NCBI RefSeq assembly: GCF_937616625.2
Contig: NC_065576.1
Coordinates: 16,990,501-17,054,500 of the forward strand
DNA from: Mercurialis annua
Lineage: Eukaryota; Streptophyta; Magnoliopsida; Malpighiales; Euphorbiaceae
Direction of reading: 5' to 3'
DNA: 64,000 nucleotides
Shown: positions 12,321 through 24,818 of the stretch, in pieces
Numbering within the stretch: the first letter of the stretch is position 1
Layout: every line of letters starts with the position of its first letter
The notes under the pieces: model-generated
Seen by the model: only the letters and a program-made list of their open reading frames with translations
Told to the model about the DNA's origin: nothing
Databases searched by the model: none
Program-made: the position numbers and the translations under genes

Positions 12321-14436
12321 CAAATCCAAGCTTTTCACATTTTTAGCGATTTATGCCAAACGTTTTAAAACGTGACGAAACAAATCCAACCGTTTCACAT
12401 TTTTAGTGATCTAAGCCAAACGTTTACAAACGTCACGAAACAAATCCAAACGTTTCACCTTTTTAGCGATTTAAGCCAAACGTTTACAAACGTTACGAAA
12501 CGAAACAGGACGTTTCACCTTTTTAGCGATTTATGCCAAACGTTATTAAACGTTATGTAAAAAATCTAAGTGTTTCATCTTTTTAGCAATTTAAGCCAAA
12601 CGTTTAGAAACGTTGCGAAACAAATCCAAACATTTCCACTTTTAAGCGATTTAAGCCAAACGCTTACAAATGTTACGAAACAAATCCAAATGCTACGAAA
12701 CAAATCCAAGAGTATCACCTTTTTAGCAATTTAAGCCAAATGTTTACAAACGTTACGAAACAAATCCAAACGTTTCCCTATTATAGCGATTTAAGCCAAA
12801 CGTTAAAAACTTTACGAAACAAATCCAAACGTATCACCTTTTTAGCGATTTAAGCCAAACGTTTACAAACTTTACGAAACAAATCCAAAAGTTTCACATT
12901 TTTGGGGACTGAAGCCAAACGTTTTTAAATGTTACGAAACAAATCCAAACGTTTCACATATTTAGCAATTTACAAACATTACGACACAAAACCAAGCGTT
13001 TCACCTATTTAGCAATTTAAACCAAACGTTTACAAACGTAACGAAACAAATCCAAGCGTTTCACCTTTTTAGCAATTTAAGCCAAAGATTTACAAACGCT
13101 ACGAAACAAATCGAATCGTTTCATCTTTTTAGCAATTTAAGCCAAATGTTTAGAAACGTTACGAAACAAATCGAAACGTTTCACCTTTTTAGTGATTTAA
13201 GCCAAACGTTTACAAACGGTACGAAACAAATCCAAACTTTACACCTTTTTAGCGATTTAAGCCAAACATTTACAAACGCTACGAAACAAATCCAAACGTA
13301 TCACCTTTTAGCAATTTAAGCCAAGCGTTTATAAACGTTAAGAAACAAATCCATACGTTACACTTTTTTAGCGATTTAAGCCAAACGTTTACAAATGTTA
13401 CGAAACTAATCCAAACGTTTAAAGCGTTACAAAAGCCTTTTTAGCAATTTATGCCAAACATTTACAAACGTTAAGAAACAAATTCAAACGTTTCACCTTT
13501 TTAGCGATTTAAAACAAAAGTTTATAAACGGTACGAAACAAATCCAAACGTTTCACCTTTTTTCCGATTTAAGCCAAACGTTTATAAACATTACGAAACA
13601 AATCCAAACCTTACGAAACAAAAGCAAACGTTTACAAACGTTACGAAAAAAATCCAAGCATTTCACCTTTTTAGAAATTTAAGCCAAACGTTACGAAACA
13701 AATCCAAGCGTTTCACCTTTTTAGCAATTTAAGCAAAACGTTTACAAACATTTCGAAACAAATCCACATGTTTCACCTTTTTAGCAATTTAACCCGAACA
13801 TTTACAAACGTTACGAAACAAAAAAAAACGTTTCACCATTATAGCGATTTATGCCAAACCTTTACAAACGTTACGATACAAAACCAAACGTTTAAAACGT
13901 TACGGAAAAAAATCCAAATGTTTCACATTCTTAGAGATTTAAGCCAAATGTTTACAAACATTACGAAACAAATCCAAGCGATTCACCTTTTTGTCGATTT
14001 AAACCAAATGTTTTAAAATGTTACGAAACAAATCCAAGCGTTTCACCTTTTTAACGATTTAAGCCAACCGTTTACAAACGTTACGAAACAAATCCAAACG
14101 TTTCACATTTTTAGCGATTTAAGACAAACGTTTACAAATGTTACGAAACAAATCCAAGTGTTTCCCCTTTTTGCGATTTAAGCCAAACGTTTACAAACGT
14201 TACGAAACAAATTCAAACGTTTGACCTTTTTAGAGATTTAAGGCTAATGTTTACAAACGTTACGAAACATAACCAAACATTTCACCTTGTTAGCAATTTA
14301 AGACAAACGTTACGAAACAAGTCTAAACGTGTCACCTTTTTAGCGATTTAAGCCAAACGTGTACAAACGTTTCGAAAAAAATCCAAACGTTTCCCCTTTT
14401 TAGCTATTTAAGCCAAACGTTTACAAACGTTACGAA

Positions 14437-14441
14437 ACAAA
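14437..14441. repeat. Target-site duplication, left (ACAAA)
   Basis: The five bases before the LTR, ACAAA, are repeated exactly after it at 15,958-15,962. Removing the LTR and one copy restores a normal monomer reading GAAACAAATCC. This shows that the insertion fell in the ACGAAACAAATCC part of a monomer. Confidence 0.9.
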
Positions 14442-14458
14442 TGTTAGTGATATGCACT

Positions 14459-14477
14459 AGGTCAATCATGTTTGACC
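14459..14477. other. Hairpin near the solo LTR start
   Basis: GGTCAA at the left and TTGACC at the right of this stretch can pair around a short loop, 18 bp inside the LTR edge. Its function is unknown; inverted repeats near LTR termini are common. Confidence 0.5.
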
Positions 14478-15378
14478 ATGTTTTGACTTTATCATTTTAT
14501 TATTTATTGATTGGCAGTTTTTATCATTTTATATTAATGATTAAAATACTTGAATGGTTAATTCTTTCTAAGGTCATCGAGTATATGACTTGATAGTAGA
14601 ACCCTTAGGTTTAATAAAAGAATTATATACCATCTATCCCTAGTCTTAATAGAACATTGAGACTGGTATGATGTTGACTGATGATTATGTTTTACTAATC
14701 ATGTATATGAGATATTAAGTCAAATCATAGGTGCTATTTGAGAAATAAGGCACTGGATGACCCACTGTGAGAATACTACATAGATCACTGTCATAAGTAA
14801 TTCTCATTACAGTTCTATTAGTATAATCCTTTGACCTTGAAATCATCATGGATTTCTACATAGCTATTTCATATTTTGATACAGTCTTACATTATCTTTA
14901 ACAGGATAATGGAATAGATTGTCATTGGATATGAAAGTAACTATGTGAGAAATGTGAGTGACTGAGAAGGAATTTGTCCCTCATTTATTTGAGTAAGATA
15001 TCTATGGTCCCCTTGAAGAAGATAGACTGAAGAAAATGCATGGCCATGCTAATTGATAAGAAGTTATCATTTTCAGTCTACTTAGAGTCAAGAAACTAAT
15101 GATTGAATGTTATAAGGATGACATAACTATGCCTTATATTCAATCTGGATATCGAGAGACAAAGGGATTAAAATATTATTGTAAATGGTTAAATCGGATT
15201 ATCGATATTCATATAACTTGGGTAGTCATAATGTCTTGCTAGAGGCCACTTATGACTTGTGGGTTGAAATAGGGATTTCGAGCATACTGCCAACGTTATA
15301 TGAACCTACAGGGTCGCACACTAAGAACAGGCCCAAAACAGTTATGGGTTGTACAAGCCCAATGTGATTAAGTGATTA

Positions 15379-15436
15379 ATTATATATATATATGTATATA
15401 TATAATTCGTAATATATATATATTAATATATATATT
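15379..15436. other. AT-rich near-palindromic tract in solo LTR
   Basis: This is an almost uninterrupted TA-alternating stretch with two arms around ATTCGTAAT, followed by a second TATATATTAATATATATA palindrome. It could extrude as a cruciform and is prone to length change. It is probably part of the LTR upstream region, about 180 bp before the TATA box. Confidence 0.6.
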
Positions 15437-15612
15437 AATTCAAAATTTAAGGATAAGTGTTTTCCTTAATTTATTATTTTTGGAAGATAATAAATATAGT
15501 AATTAATATATATGGATAATTATCAAAAAGGAGTTTTTGATAAACATAAACTTGTAGAATTGCAATGAGATTGAAATTCGAATTTGTCTCAAACCCTAGT
15601 GTTATTTATCGC

Positions 15613-15620
15613 TATAAATA
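15613..15620 (+). promoter_or_regulatory. TATA box of solo LTR
   Basis: TATAAATA followed by CTCATTAAGC about 340 bp before the LTR end is the expected arrangement for an LTR promoter. There is no downstream gene, so any transcript would run into the satellite. Confidence 0.6.
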
Positions 15621-15957
15621 CTCATTAAGCAGTTGGTTTGAGAATGACGAAATTCATTATTCACTAAATCACTAAAATTCGAAATTGCTTGTGAAGCAAT
15701 AGTGCTAGCACACAAGCACTAGTTTTGGCTAAGGTCTGTTCGTGTGGATACTCGTAGAGGACGCGTTCTTTTGGAGGCGTTTCTGATCCGAGGCCAGGTA
15801 TCACCAAAGTGAACCACCTCCTTCCTTCCTACATTGCTGTTGAATTCGACATACAAGTAAGTAATTATTCTGTTAATTCGAATTACATGGATCTTGGTTT
15901 GGGTTTTTAGATAAATTTTTGAAATTCCGCTGCGTTATGAACCTATAAAACCCAACA

Positions 15958-15962
15958 ACAAA
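15958..15962. repeat. Target-site duplication, right (ACAAA)
   Basis: This is an exact copy of 14,437-14,441, followed by TCCCAACGTTTCACC, the rest of the interrupted monomer. Confidence 0.9.
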
Positions 15963-16439
15963 TCCCAACGTTTCACCTTTTTAGTTATTTAAGACAAATG
16001 TTTACAAACGTTACGAAAGTAATCCAAATGTTTAAAATGTTACGAAAGCCTTTTTAGCAATTTAATCCAAACGTTTACAAACGCTATGAAACAAATCCAA
16101 ACGTTTCCACTTTTTAGCAATTTAAAACAAACGTTTATAAATGCTACGAAACAAATCCAAACGTTTCACCTTTTTAGCGATTTAAGCAAAAGGTTTACAA
16201 ACATTACGAAACCAAACCAAAGGATTAAAATGTTACGAAACAAATCCAAGCGTTTCACCTTTTTAGCGATTTAAGCCAAATGTTTACCAACGTTACGAAA
16301 CAAATTCAAACGTTTCCCCTTTTTAGCTATTTAAGCCAAACGTTTACAAATGTTCCGTTACCAAACAAATCTAAACGTTTCACATATTTAGTAATTTAAG
16401 CCGAACGTTTACAAACGTTACAAAACAAAACCAAGCGTT

Positions 16440-19400
16440 TCACATTTTTAGCAATTTAAGTTGAAAATCTACAATCAGAACGAAACAAATCCAAGTGTTT
16501 CACCTTTTGAGCAATTTAAGCCAAATGTTTACAAATGTTACGAAACAAATCAAAGCGTTTCACCTCTTAAGCAATTCAAGCCAAACATTTGATAACGTTA
16601 CGAAACAAATCCAAGCGTTTCACCTTTTTAGTAATTTAAGTCAAACGTTTACAAACTTTACAAAACAAATCCGAGCGATTCACCATTTTATCGATTTAAG
16701 CAAAAGGTTTACAAACATTACGAAATAAAACCAAAGGATTAAAATGTTACGAAACAAATCCAAGCGTTTCACCTTTTTAACGATTTAAGCCAAACGTTTA
16801 CAAACGCTACGAAACATATCCAAATGTTTCACCTGTTTAGCAATTTGAACCAAACGTTTACAAACGTTACGAAACAAATCCAAGCGTTTCAAGTTTTTAG
16901 CGATTTAAGTCAAACATTGACAAACTTTACGAAACAAATCCAAACGTTTTACATTTTTAGCGATTTAAGCCAAACGTTTACAAATGTTACGAAACAAATT
17001 CAAGCGTTTCTCCCTTTTAGCAATAAAAGCCAAACATTTACAAATGTTACGAAACAAATCCAAGCGTTTCACCTTTTTAACAATATAAGCCAAACGTTTA
17101 CAAACAATACGAAACAAATCTAAGCGTTTCACCTTGTTAGCGATTTAAGCCAAACGTTTACAAACATTACGAAACAAATCCAAACATTTCACCTTTTTAG
17201 CGATTTAAGCCAAACGTTTACAAAGGTTATGAAACAAATCAAAACATTTCACCTTTTTAGCCATTTAAGCCAAACGTTTACAAACGTTACGAAACAAATC
17301 CAAGCGTTTTACCTTTTTATTAGTTTAAGCCAAACATTTACAAACATTACGAAACAAATCAAAGCGTTTCACCTTTTTAGCCATTTAAGCCAAACATTTA
17401 CGAACTTTAAGAAACAAATCCAAATGTTTCACTTTTTTAGCTACTTAAGCGAAACGTTTACAAACGTTACGAAACAAATCCAAACGTTTCACCTTTTTAA
17501 CGATTTAAGCCAATCATTTACAAACGTTACGAAACAAATCCAAACGTGTCACGTTTTTAGCGATTTAGGCCAAATGTTTACAAACGTTTCGAAACAAATC
17601 AAAACATTTCACCTTTTTATCTATTTAAGCCAAACGTATACAAACGTTAGGAAATAAATCCAAGCATTTTATCTTTATAGCAATTTAAACCAAACGTTTA
17701 CAAACGTTAGGAAACAAATCGAAGAGTTTCACCTTTTTAGCGATTTAAGCCAAATGTTTACGAACGTTACGTAACAAATCCAAACGATTCACCTTTTAGC
17801 AATTTAAGCCAAACAGTTACAAATGTTACGAAACAAATCCAAAGGTTTCACCTTTTTAGCGATTTAAGACAAACGTTTACAAACGTTACAAACAAATCCA
17901 AGCGTTTCACGTTTTTAGCAATTTAAGGCAAACGTTTACAAACGTTACGAAAAAAATCCAAGCGTTTCACCTTTTTAGCAACTTAAGCCAAACGTTTACA
18001 AAAGTTAGGAAACAGATCCAAGCGTTTCACCTTTTTAGAAATTTAAGCCAAACGTTTACAAACATTAAGAAACAAATCCAAGCGTTTCACCTTTTTAGAG
18101 ATTTAAGCAAAACGTTTACAAACGTTACGAAACAAATCCAAACGTTTCAACTTTTTAGCAATTTAAGCCAAACCTTTACAAACGTTACGAAGCAAATCCA
18201 AGCGTTTCACCTTTTTAGCTATTTAAGCCAAACGTTTAAAAAACATTACAAAACAAATCCAAATATTTCGCCTTTTTAGCAATTTAAGCCAAATGTTTAC
18301 AAACGTTCCGAAACAAATCCTAGCGTTTCACCTTTTTAGTAATTTAAGCCAAACGTTTACAAACGTTACGAAACAAATCCAAGCGTTTCACCTTTTTAGC
18401 AACTTAAGCCAAACTTTTACAAACATTACAAAACAAATCCAACGTTTCACCTTTTTAGCGATTTAAGCCGAACGTTTACAAACGTTACGAAACGAATCCA
18501 AGCGTTTCACCTTTTTAGCAATTTAAGGCAAACGTTTACAAAGATTAGGAAACAAATTCAAGTGTTTCACCTTTTTAGCAATTTAAGTCAAACGTTTACA
18601 AACGTTACGAAACAAATCCAAGCGTTTCACCTTTTTAGCGATTTAAGCCAAACGTTTACAAACATTAAGAAACAAATCCAAACGTTTCCCCCTTTTAGCG
18701 ATTTAAGCCAAACATTTACAAACGTTACAAAACAAATCCAAACGTTTCACCTTTTTAGCGATTTAAGCCAAACGTTGACAAACATTACGAAACAAACCAA
18801 ATGTTTCGCCTTTTTATGGATTTAAGCCAAACGTTAACAAACGTTACGAAACAAATCCAAACAATTCCCCTTTTTAGCTATTTAAGCCAAACATTTACAA
18901 ACATTAGGAAACAAAACCAAACGTTTAAAATATTATGAAACAAATCCAAACGTTTCACATTTTTAGCGAATTAAGCGAAAACTTTGCAAACAATACGAAA
19001 CAAAACCAAGCGTTTCACCTTCTTAGCAATTTTAGCCAAATGTTTATAAACGTTAAGAAACAAATCCAAGCGTTTCACCTTTTTAGCGATTTAAGCCAAA
19101 CGATTACAAACGTTAAGAAACAAATCCAAACGTTTCCCCTTTTTAGCGATTTAAGCCAAACGTTTTCAAACGTTTCGAAACAAATCCAAACATTTCACCT
19201 TTTTAGCGATTTAAGCCAAACGTTACGAAACAAACCAAATGTTTTGCCTTTTTATAGATTTAAGCCAAACGTTTACAAACGTTACGAAACAAATCCAAAC
19301 GTTTCACCTTTTTAGCTATTTAAGCCAAACGTTAACAAACATTCAGAAAGAAAACCAAACGTTTAAAACATTATGAAACAAATCCAAACGTTTCATATTT

Positions 19401-19480
19401 TTAGAGATTTAAGCGAAAACTTTACAAACAAAATGAAACAAAACCAAGCGTTTCACCTTCTTAGCAATTTAAGCCAAACG
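16440..19480 (+). repeat. Segment paralogous to 1.06-4.25 kb
   Basis: This is the downstream partner of 1,060-4,250, with the same variant order. It lacks the 208-bp local duplication of the left copy. At its right end it passes into the 2.5-kb tandem units. Confidence 0.75.
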
Positions 19481-21609
19481 TTTACAAACGTTCCGAAACA
19501 AATCCAAGCGTTTTAGCTTTTTAGTAATTAAAGCCAAACGTTTACAAACATTACGAAACAAATCCAAGTGTTTCACCTTTTTAGTAATTTAGCCAAATGT
19601 TTACAAGTTTTACGAAACAAATCCAAGCGTTTCACCTTTTTAGCAATTTAAGCCAAACGTTTACAAACGTTACAAAACAAATCCAATGATTCACCTTTTT
19701 AGCTATTTAAGCCGAACGTTTACAAAAGTTACGAAATAAAACCAAACGTTTCACCTCTTTAGTGATTTAAGTCAAACGTTTACAAACGTTACGAAACAAA
19801 TCCAAACGTTTCCACATTTTAGCGATTTAAGCCAAACATTTAATACGTTACAAAACAAATCCAAACATTTCCCCGTTTTTGCGATTTAAGCAAAACGTTT
19901 ACAAACGTTACGAAACAAATCCAAGCATTTCAACTTTTTAACAATTTAGGCCAAACGTTTACAAAGGTTACGAAACAAATCCAAATGTTTTACCTTTCTA
20001 GAAATTTAAGCCAAACATTTACAAACATTACGAAACAAATCCAAGCGTTTCTCCTTTCTAACAACATCAGCCAAATGTCTACAAAGGTTAGGAAACAAAT
20101 CCAAGCGTTTCCCCTTTTTAGCAATTTAAGCCAAACGTTTACAAATGTTACGAAACAAATCCAAGCGTTTCACCTTTTTAGCGATTTAAGCAAAACGTTT
20201 ACAAAAGTTATGAAACAAATTCAAACGTTTCACCATTTTAGCTATTTAAGCCAAACGGTTAAAAACGTTACGAAACAAATCCAAACGTTTCACCTTTTTA
20301 GCGATTTAAGCCAAACGTTTAAAAACATTACGAAATAAAACAAACGTTTCGCCTTTTTAGCCATTTAAGCCAAACGTTTACAAACGTTACTAAACAGATC
20401 CAAGCGTTTCACCTTTTTAGCAATTTTAGCCAAACATTTACAAACGTTACGAAATAAATCCAAACGTTTCACCTTTTTAGCGATTTAAGCCAAACGTTTA
20501 CAAACGTTACGAAACAAATCCAAACGTTTAACCATTTTAGCTATTTAAGCCAAACATTTACAAAGTTTATGAAACATATCCAAATTTTTCACCTTTTTAG
20601 CAATTTGAGCCAAACATTTACAAACGTTACGAAAAAAATCCAAGCATTTCATCTTTTTAGCAATTTAAGCCAAACGTTTACAAACGTTACGAAACAAATC
20701 TAAGTGTTTCACCTGCTTTTTGATTTAAGACAAACCTTTACAAACATAACGAAACAAATCCAAACGTTTCTTCTTTTTAGCGATTTAAACCAAACCTTTA
20801 CAAATGTTATGAACAAATCCAAACGTTTCACCTTTTTAGCGATTTAAGCCACACGTTTACAAACGTTACAGAACAAAAACAAACGTTTCCCCTTTTTAGC
20901 CATTTAAGCCAAAAGTTTACAAACGTTTTGAAACAAATCCAAACGTTTCACCTTTTTAGCAAATTAAGCCAAACATTTACAAACGTTACTAAACAAAACC
21001 AAACGTTTAAAACGTTACGAAACAAAACCAAACGTTTAAAATGTTTCACATTTTTAGCGATTTATGCCAAACCGTTACAAACATTACGAAACAAAACCAA
21101 GTGTTTTACCTTTTTAGCAATTTAAGCCAAATGTTTACAAACGTTACGAAACAAATCCAAGCGTTTCACATTTTTAGCAATTTAATTCAAACGTTTGCAA
21201 ACGTTCCGAAACAAATACAAGCGTTTCACCTTTTTAGTAATTTAAACCAAACGTTTACAAACTTTATGAAAAACATCCAAGCGTTTCACCTTTTTAGCAA
21301 TTTAAGCCAAACGTTTACAAATGTCACGAAACAAATCCAAACGTTTCTCCTTTTTAGCGATTTAAGCCTAACGTTTACAAACGTTACGAAACGAAACCAA
21401 ACATTTCACCTTTTTAGCAAACAAACGTTACGAAAAAAATCCAAACGTTACACCTTTTTAGCGATTTAAGCCTAACGTTTTAGCTTTTAAGCGATTTAAG
21501 CCAAACTTTTACAAACGTTTCAAAAAAAATCCAAACGTTTCACCTTTTTAGCGATTTAAGCCAAACGTTTACAAATGTTACGAAACAAATCCAAACGTTT
21601 CACCTTTTT
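19095..21609 (+). repeat. 2.5-kb higher-order repeat, copy 1
   Basis: This unit has about 42 monomers and recurs immediately to the right at an offset of 2,514-2,525 bp. Marks include CCAAACGATT (19,096 and 21,621), CTTTCTAACAACATCAG (20,053 and 22,568), and TTTAAAATGTTTCAC (about 21,027 and 23,541), plus TTTTAGCTTTTAAGCG. In order it is a shortened version of the 4.2-kb unit. A 19-bp gap near 21,420 (TTAGCAAACAAACG) is private to this copy. Confidence 0.85.
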
Positions 21610-24125
21610 AGCAATTTAAGCCAAACGATTACAAACGTTAAGAAACAAATCCAAACGTTTCCCCTTTTTAGCGATTTAAGCCAAACGTTTTCAAACGTTA
21701 CGAAACAAATCCAAACATTTCACCTTTTTAGCGATTTAAGCCAAACGTTACGAAACAAACCAAATGTTTTGCCTTTTTATAGATTTATGCCAAACGTTTA
21801 CAAACGTTACGAAACAAATCCAAATGTTTCGCCTTTTTAGCTATTTAAGCCAAACGTTAACAAACATTCAGAAAGAAAACCAAACGTTTAAAACATTATG
21901 AAACAAATCCAAACGTTTCACATTTTTAGAGATTTAAGTGAAAACTTTACAAACAAAATGAAACAAAACCAAGCGTTTCACCTTCTTAGCAATTTAAGCC
22001 AAACGTTTACAAACGTTCCGAAACAAATCCAAGCGTTTTACCTTTTTAGTAATTGAAGCCAAACGTTTACAAACATTACGAAACAAATCCAAGTGTTTCA
22101 CCTTTTTAGTAATTTAGCCAAATGTTTACAAGTTTTACGAAACAAATCCAAGCGTTTCACCTTTTTAGCAATTTAAGCCAAACGTTACAAAAGAAATCCA
22201 ATGTTTCACCTTTTTAGCTATTTAAGCCGAACGTTTACAAAAGTTACGAAATAAAACCAAACGTTTCACCTCTTTAGTGATTTAAGTCAAACGTTTACAA
22301 ACGTTACGAAACAAATCCAAACGTTTCCACATTTTAGCGATTTAAGCGAAACATTTAATACGTTACAAAACAAATCCAAACATTTCCCCGTTTTTGCGAT
22401 TTAAGCAAAACGTTTACAAACGTTACGAAACAAATCCAAGCGTTTCAACTTTTTAACAATTTAGGCCAAACGTTTACAAAGGTTACGAAACAAATCCAAA
22501 TGTTTTACCTTTCTAGCAATTTAAGCCAAACATTTACAAACGTTACGAAACAAATCCAAGCGTTTCTCCTTTCTAACAACATCAGCCAAATGTCTACAAA
22601 CGTTAGGAAACAAATCCAAGCGTTTCCCCTTTTTAGCAATTTAAGCCAAACATTTACAAACGTTACGAAACAAATCCAAGCGTTTCACCTTTTTAGCGAT
22701 TTAAGCAAAACGTTTACAAAAGTTATGAAACAAATTCAAACGTTTCACCATTTTAGCTATTTAAGCCAAACGGTTAAAAACGTTACGAAACAAATCCAAA
22801 CGTTTCACCTCTGTAGTGATTTAAGCCAAACGTTTAAAAACATTACGAAAAAAACAAACGTTTCGCCTTTTTAGCCATTTAAGCCAAACGTTTACAAACG
22901 TTACTAAACAGATCCAAGCGTTTCACCTTTTTAGCAATTTTAGCCAAACATTTACAAACGTTACGGAATAAATCCAAACGTTTCACCTTTTTAGCGATTT
23001 AAGCCAAACGTTTACAAACGTTACGAAACAAATCCAAACGTTTAACCATTTAAGCTATTTAAGCCAAACATTTACAAAGTTTATGAAACCTATCCAAATT
23101 TTTCACCTTTTTAGCAATTTGAGCCAAACATTTACAAACGTTACGAAAAAAATCCAAGCATTTCACCTTTTTAGCAATTTAAGCCAAACGTTTACAAACG
23201 TTACGAAACAAATCTAAGTGTTTCACCTGTTTTTTGATTTAAGACAAACCTTTACAAACATAACGAAACAAATCCAAACGTTTCTTGTTTTTAGCGATTT
23301 AAACCAAACCTTTACAAATGTTATGAACAAATCCAAACGTTTCACCTTTTTAGCGATTTAAGCCAAACGTTTACAAACGTTACAGAACAAAAACAAATGT
23401 TTCCCCTTTTTAGCCATTTAAGCCAAACGTTTACAAACGTTTTGAAACAAATCCAAACGTTTCACCTTTTTAGCAAATTAAGCCAAACATTTACAAACGT
23501 TACTAAACAAAACCAAACGTTTAAAACGTTACGAAACAAAACCAAACGTTTAAAATGTTTCACATTTTTAGCGATTTATGCCAAACCGTTACAAACATTA
23601 CGAAACAAAACCAAGTGTTTTACCTTTTTAGCAATTTAAGCCAAATGTTTACAAACGTTACGAAACAAATACAAGCGTTTCACATTTTTAGCAATTTAAT
23701 TCAAACGTTTGCAAACGTTCCGAAACAAATACAAGCGTTTCACCTTTTTAGTAATTTAAACCAAACGTTTACAAACTTTATGAAAAACATCCAAGCGTTT
23801 CACCTTTTTAGCAATTTAAGCCAAACGTTTACAAATGTCACGAAACAAATCCAAACGTTTCTCCTTTTTAGCGATTTAAGCCTAACGTTTACAAACGTTA
23901 CGAAACGAAACCAAACATTTCACCTTTTTAGCAATTTAAGACAAACGTTACGAAAAAATCCAAACGTTACACCTTTTTAGCGATTTAAGCCTAACGTTTT
24001 AGCTTTTAAGCGATTTAAGCCAAACTTTTACAAACGTTTCCAAAAAAATCCAAACGTTTCACCTTTTTAGCGATTTAAGCCAAACGTTTACAAATGTTAC
24101 GAAACAAATCCAAACGTTTCACCTT
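21610..24125 (+). repeat. 2.5-kb higher-order repeat, copy 2
   Basis: This is the tandem partner of 19,095-21,609, with very few substitutions and a private contraction near 22,185 (AACGTTACAAAAGAAATCC). The match to copy 1 stops near 24,125. The array then continues with the 4.2-kb-unit variant order rather than starting a third 2.5-kb copy. Confidence 0.85.
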
Positions 24126-24389
24126 TTTAGCAATTTAAGCCAAATGTTTACAAACGCTATGAAACTAATCCAAACATTTAAAACGCTACGAAAGCTTTTT
24201 TAGCGATTTAAGCCAAACGTTTACAAATGTTACAAAACAAATCCAAACGTTTCCCCTTTTTAGCGATTTAAAACAAACCTTTATAAACGATATGAAAGAA
24301 ATCCAAACGTTTCCCCTTTTTGGCGATTTAAGCCAAACGTTTACAAATATTGCTGTTGTAGCATTGATACCGATGTTGAATCTTTGGTA

Positions 24390-24424
24390 CCAATTGTCGT
24401 GACCGGTTCGTGACCGAATTGGTA
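24390..24424. other. Hairpin with inner direct repeat in the LTR
   Basis: ACCAATT and AATTGGT form 7-bp arms around a loop containing CGTGACCG twice (GTCGTGACCGGTTCGTGACC). The same structure is in the other LTR 1,815 bp downstream. In element orientation it lies near the 3' end of the LTR. Its role is unknown; a structured RNA end is one possibility. Confidence 0.5.
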
Positions 24425-24810
24425 TGCGCAGCGGAATCGAAACCATTGGTAGGTATTTAATTATGGATTTGATCAACAAACAATAATATAGCAAAATAAT
24501 AAATAACACAAGACATTTACGTGGTTCTGCATTAAAGCGTACATCCACGGGTGAAAGATTCGAGCCATCCACTAATCATCAAAAGGAGTACAAAATTGGT
24601 GGAGAATCACCAAATAGAGAACATCTCTAATAAATATGCCCTTAGAAGAAAAACCCACAAAGTGTTTCTCTCTCTACAAGAAGTACCCAAAAGGGTGAGA
24701 GTTAACTTATATTCCTCACATCACACACACCCCCTTTTTCCCTTATTCACATCAATGTCTACATTGTGTGTTCGGTTTTTGGTGTCTTCTAAAAGGTGAA
24801 TAAGGTAGTG

Positions 24811-24818
24811 TATATATA
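24811..24818 (-). promoter_or_regulatory. TATA-like box of left LTR
   Basis: TATATATA, read on the minus strand, lies about 155-160 bp inside the LTR start in element orientation. The same box is at 26,626 in the other LTR. Confidence 0.5.

Larger units (their letters stand above)
1..14441 (+). repeat. 60-bp satellite array, block 1
   Basis: This block is about 240 head-to-tail copies of a 60-bp monomer. Each copy is recognisable by an AAACGTTT box, a second AAACGTTA box 10 bp later, ACGAAACAAATCC, a third AAACGTTT, then CACCTTTTTAGC and GATTTAAGCC. Copies differ mainly at CpG positions (ACG to ATG or ACA; AGCGA to AGCAA or AGTGA), with scattered 1-10 bp indels and some shortened monomers. 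All copies read in the same direction. The block opens at base 1 in mid-array and is interrupted at its right end by a solo LTR. It carries no gene; open frames here are a by-product of a 20-codon period. It contains a 208-bp local duplication and two 4.2-4.3 kb tandem units, listed separately. Confidence 0.97.
14442..15957 (+). mobile_element. Solo LTR of an LTR retrotransposon (probably Copia)
   Basis: This 1,516-bp sequence is unrelated to the satellite. It starts TGTTAGTGATATG and ends TATAAAACCCAACA, giving the TG...CA termini of an LTR, and is flanked by a perfect 5-bp duplication ACAAA. There is no second LTR, primer-binding site or coding domain, so it is a solo LTR left by recombination between two LTRs. 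TGTTAG/CCAACA ends are common in plant Ty1/copia elements; that superfamily call is an inference and I do not assign a lineage. A TATA-like box lies at 15,613. An AT-rich, nearly palindromic tract lies at about 15,379-15,436. Orientation is taken from the TATA box. A 60-codon open frame at 15,185-15,367 is not supported as a gene. Confidence 0.9.
15963..24353 (+). repeat. 60-bp satellite array, block 2
   Basis: This is a continuation of the same array in the same phase and orientation, about 140 monomers. From 16.4 to 19.5 kb it is paralogous to 1.06-4.25 kb. From 19.1 to 24.1 kb it forms two tandem 2.5-kb units. The last monomers (24,120-24,353) match the 6.76-6.97 kb and 10.95-11.17 kb parts of the 4.2-kb units, including CGCTACGAAAGC at 24,183 and ACAAATATTGC just before the retroelement. 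No gene is seen. Confidence 0.96.

Noticed and set aside
1..14441. CRISPR-like array (regular repeats)
   Set aside because: There are no unique spacers between repeats. The whole 60-bp period is repetitive and the flanking elements are plant retrotransposons.
15185..15367. 60-codon open frame inside the first solo LTR
   Set aside because: It lies upstream of the LTR TATA box, has no domain and is within a non-coding LTR. An open frame of this size is expected by chance.
24186..24572. 128-codon minus-strand frame spanning LTR and satellite
   Set aside because: The frame crosses the LTR-satellite junction and its C-terminal part is antisense satellite. It is a chance fusion.
24551..24799. 82-codon plus-strand frame, duplicated at 26,366-26,614
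   Set aside because: It is located inside both copies of the same LTR and antisense to the element. The duplication reflects LTR identity, not a gene family.
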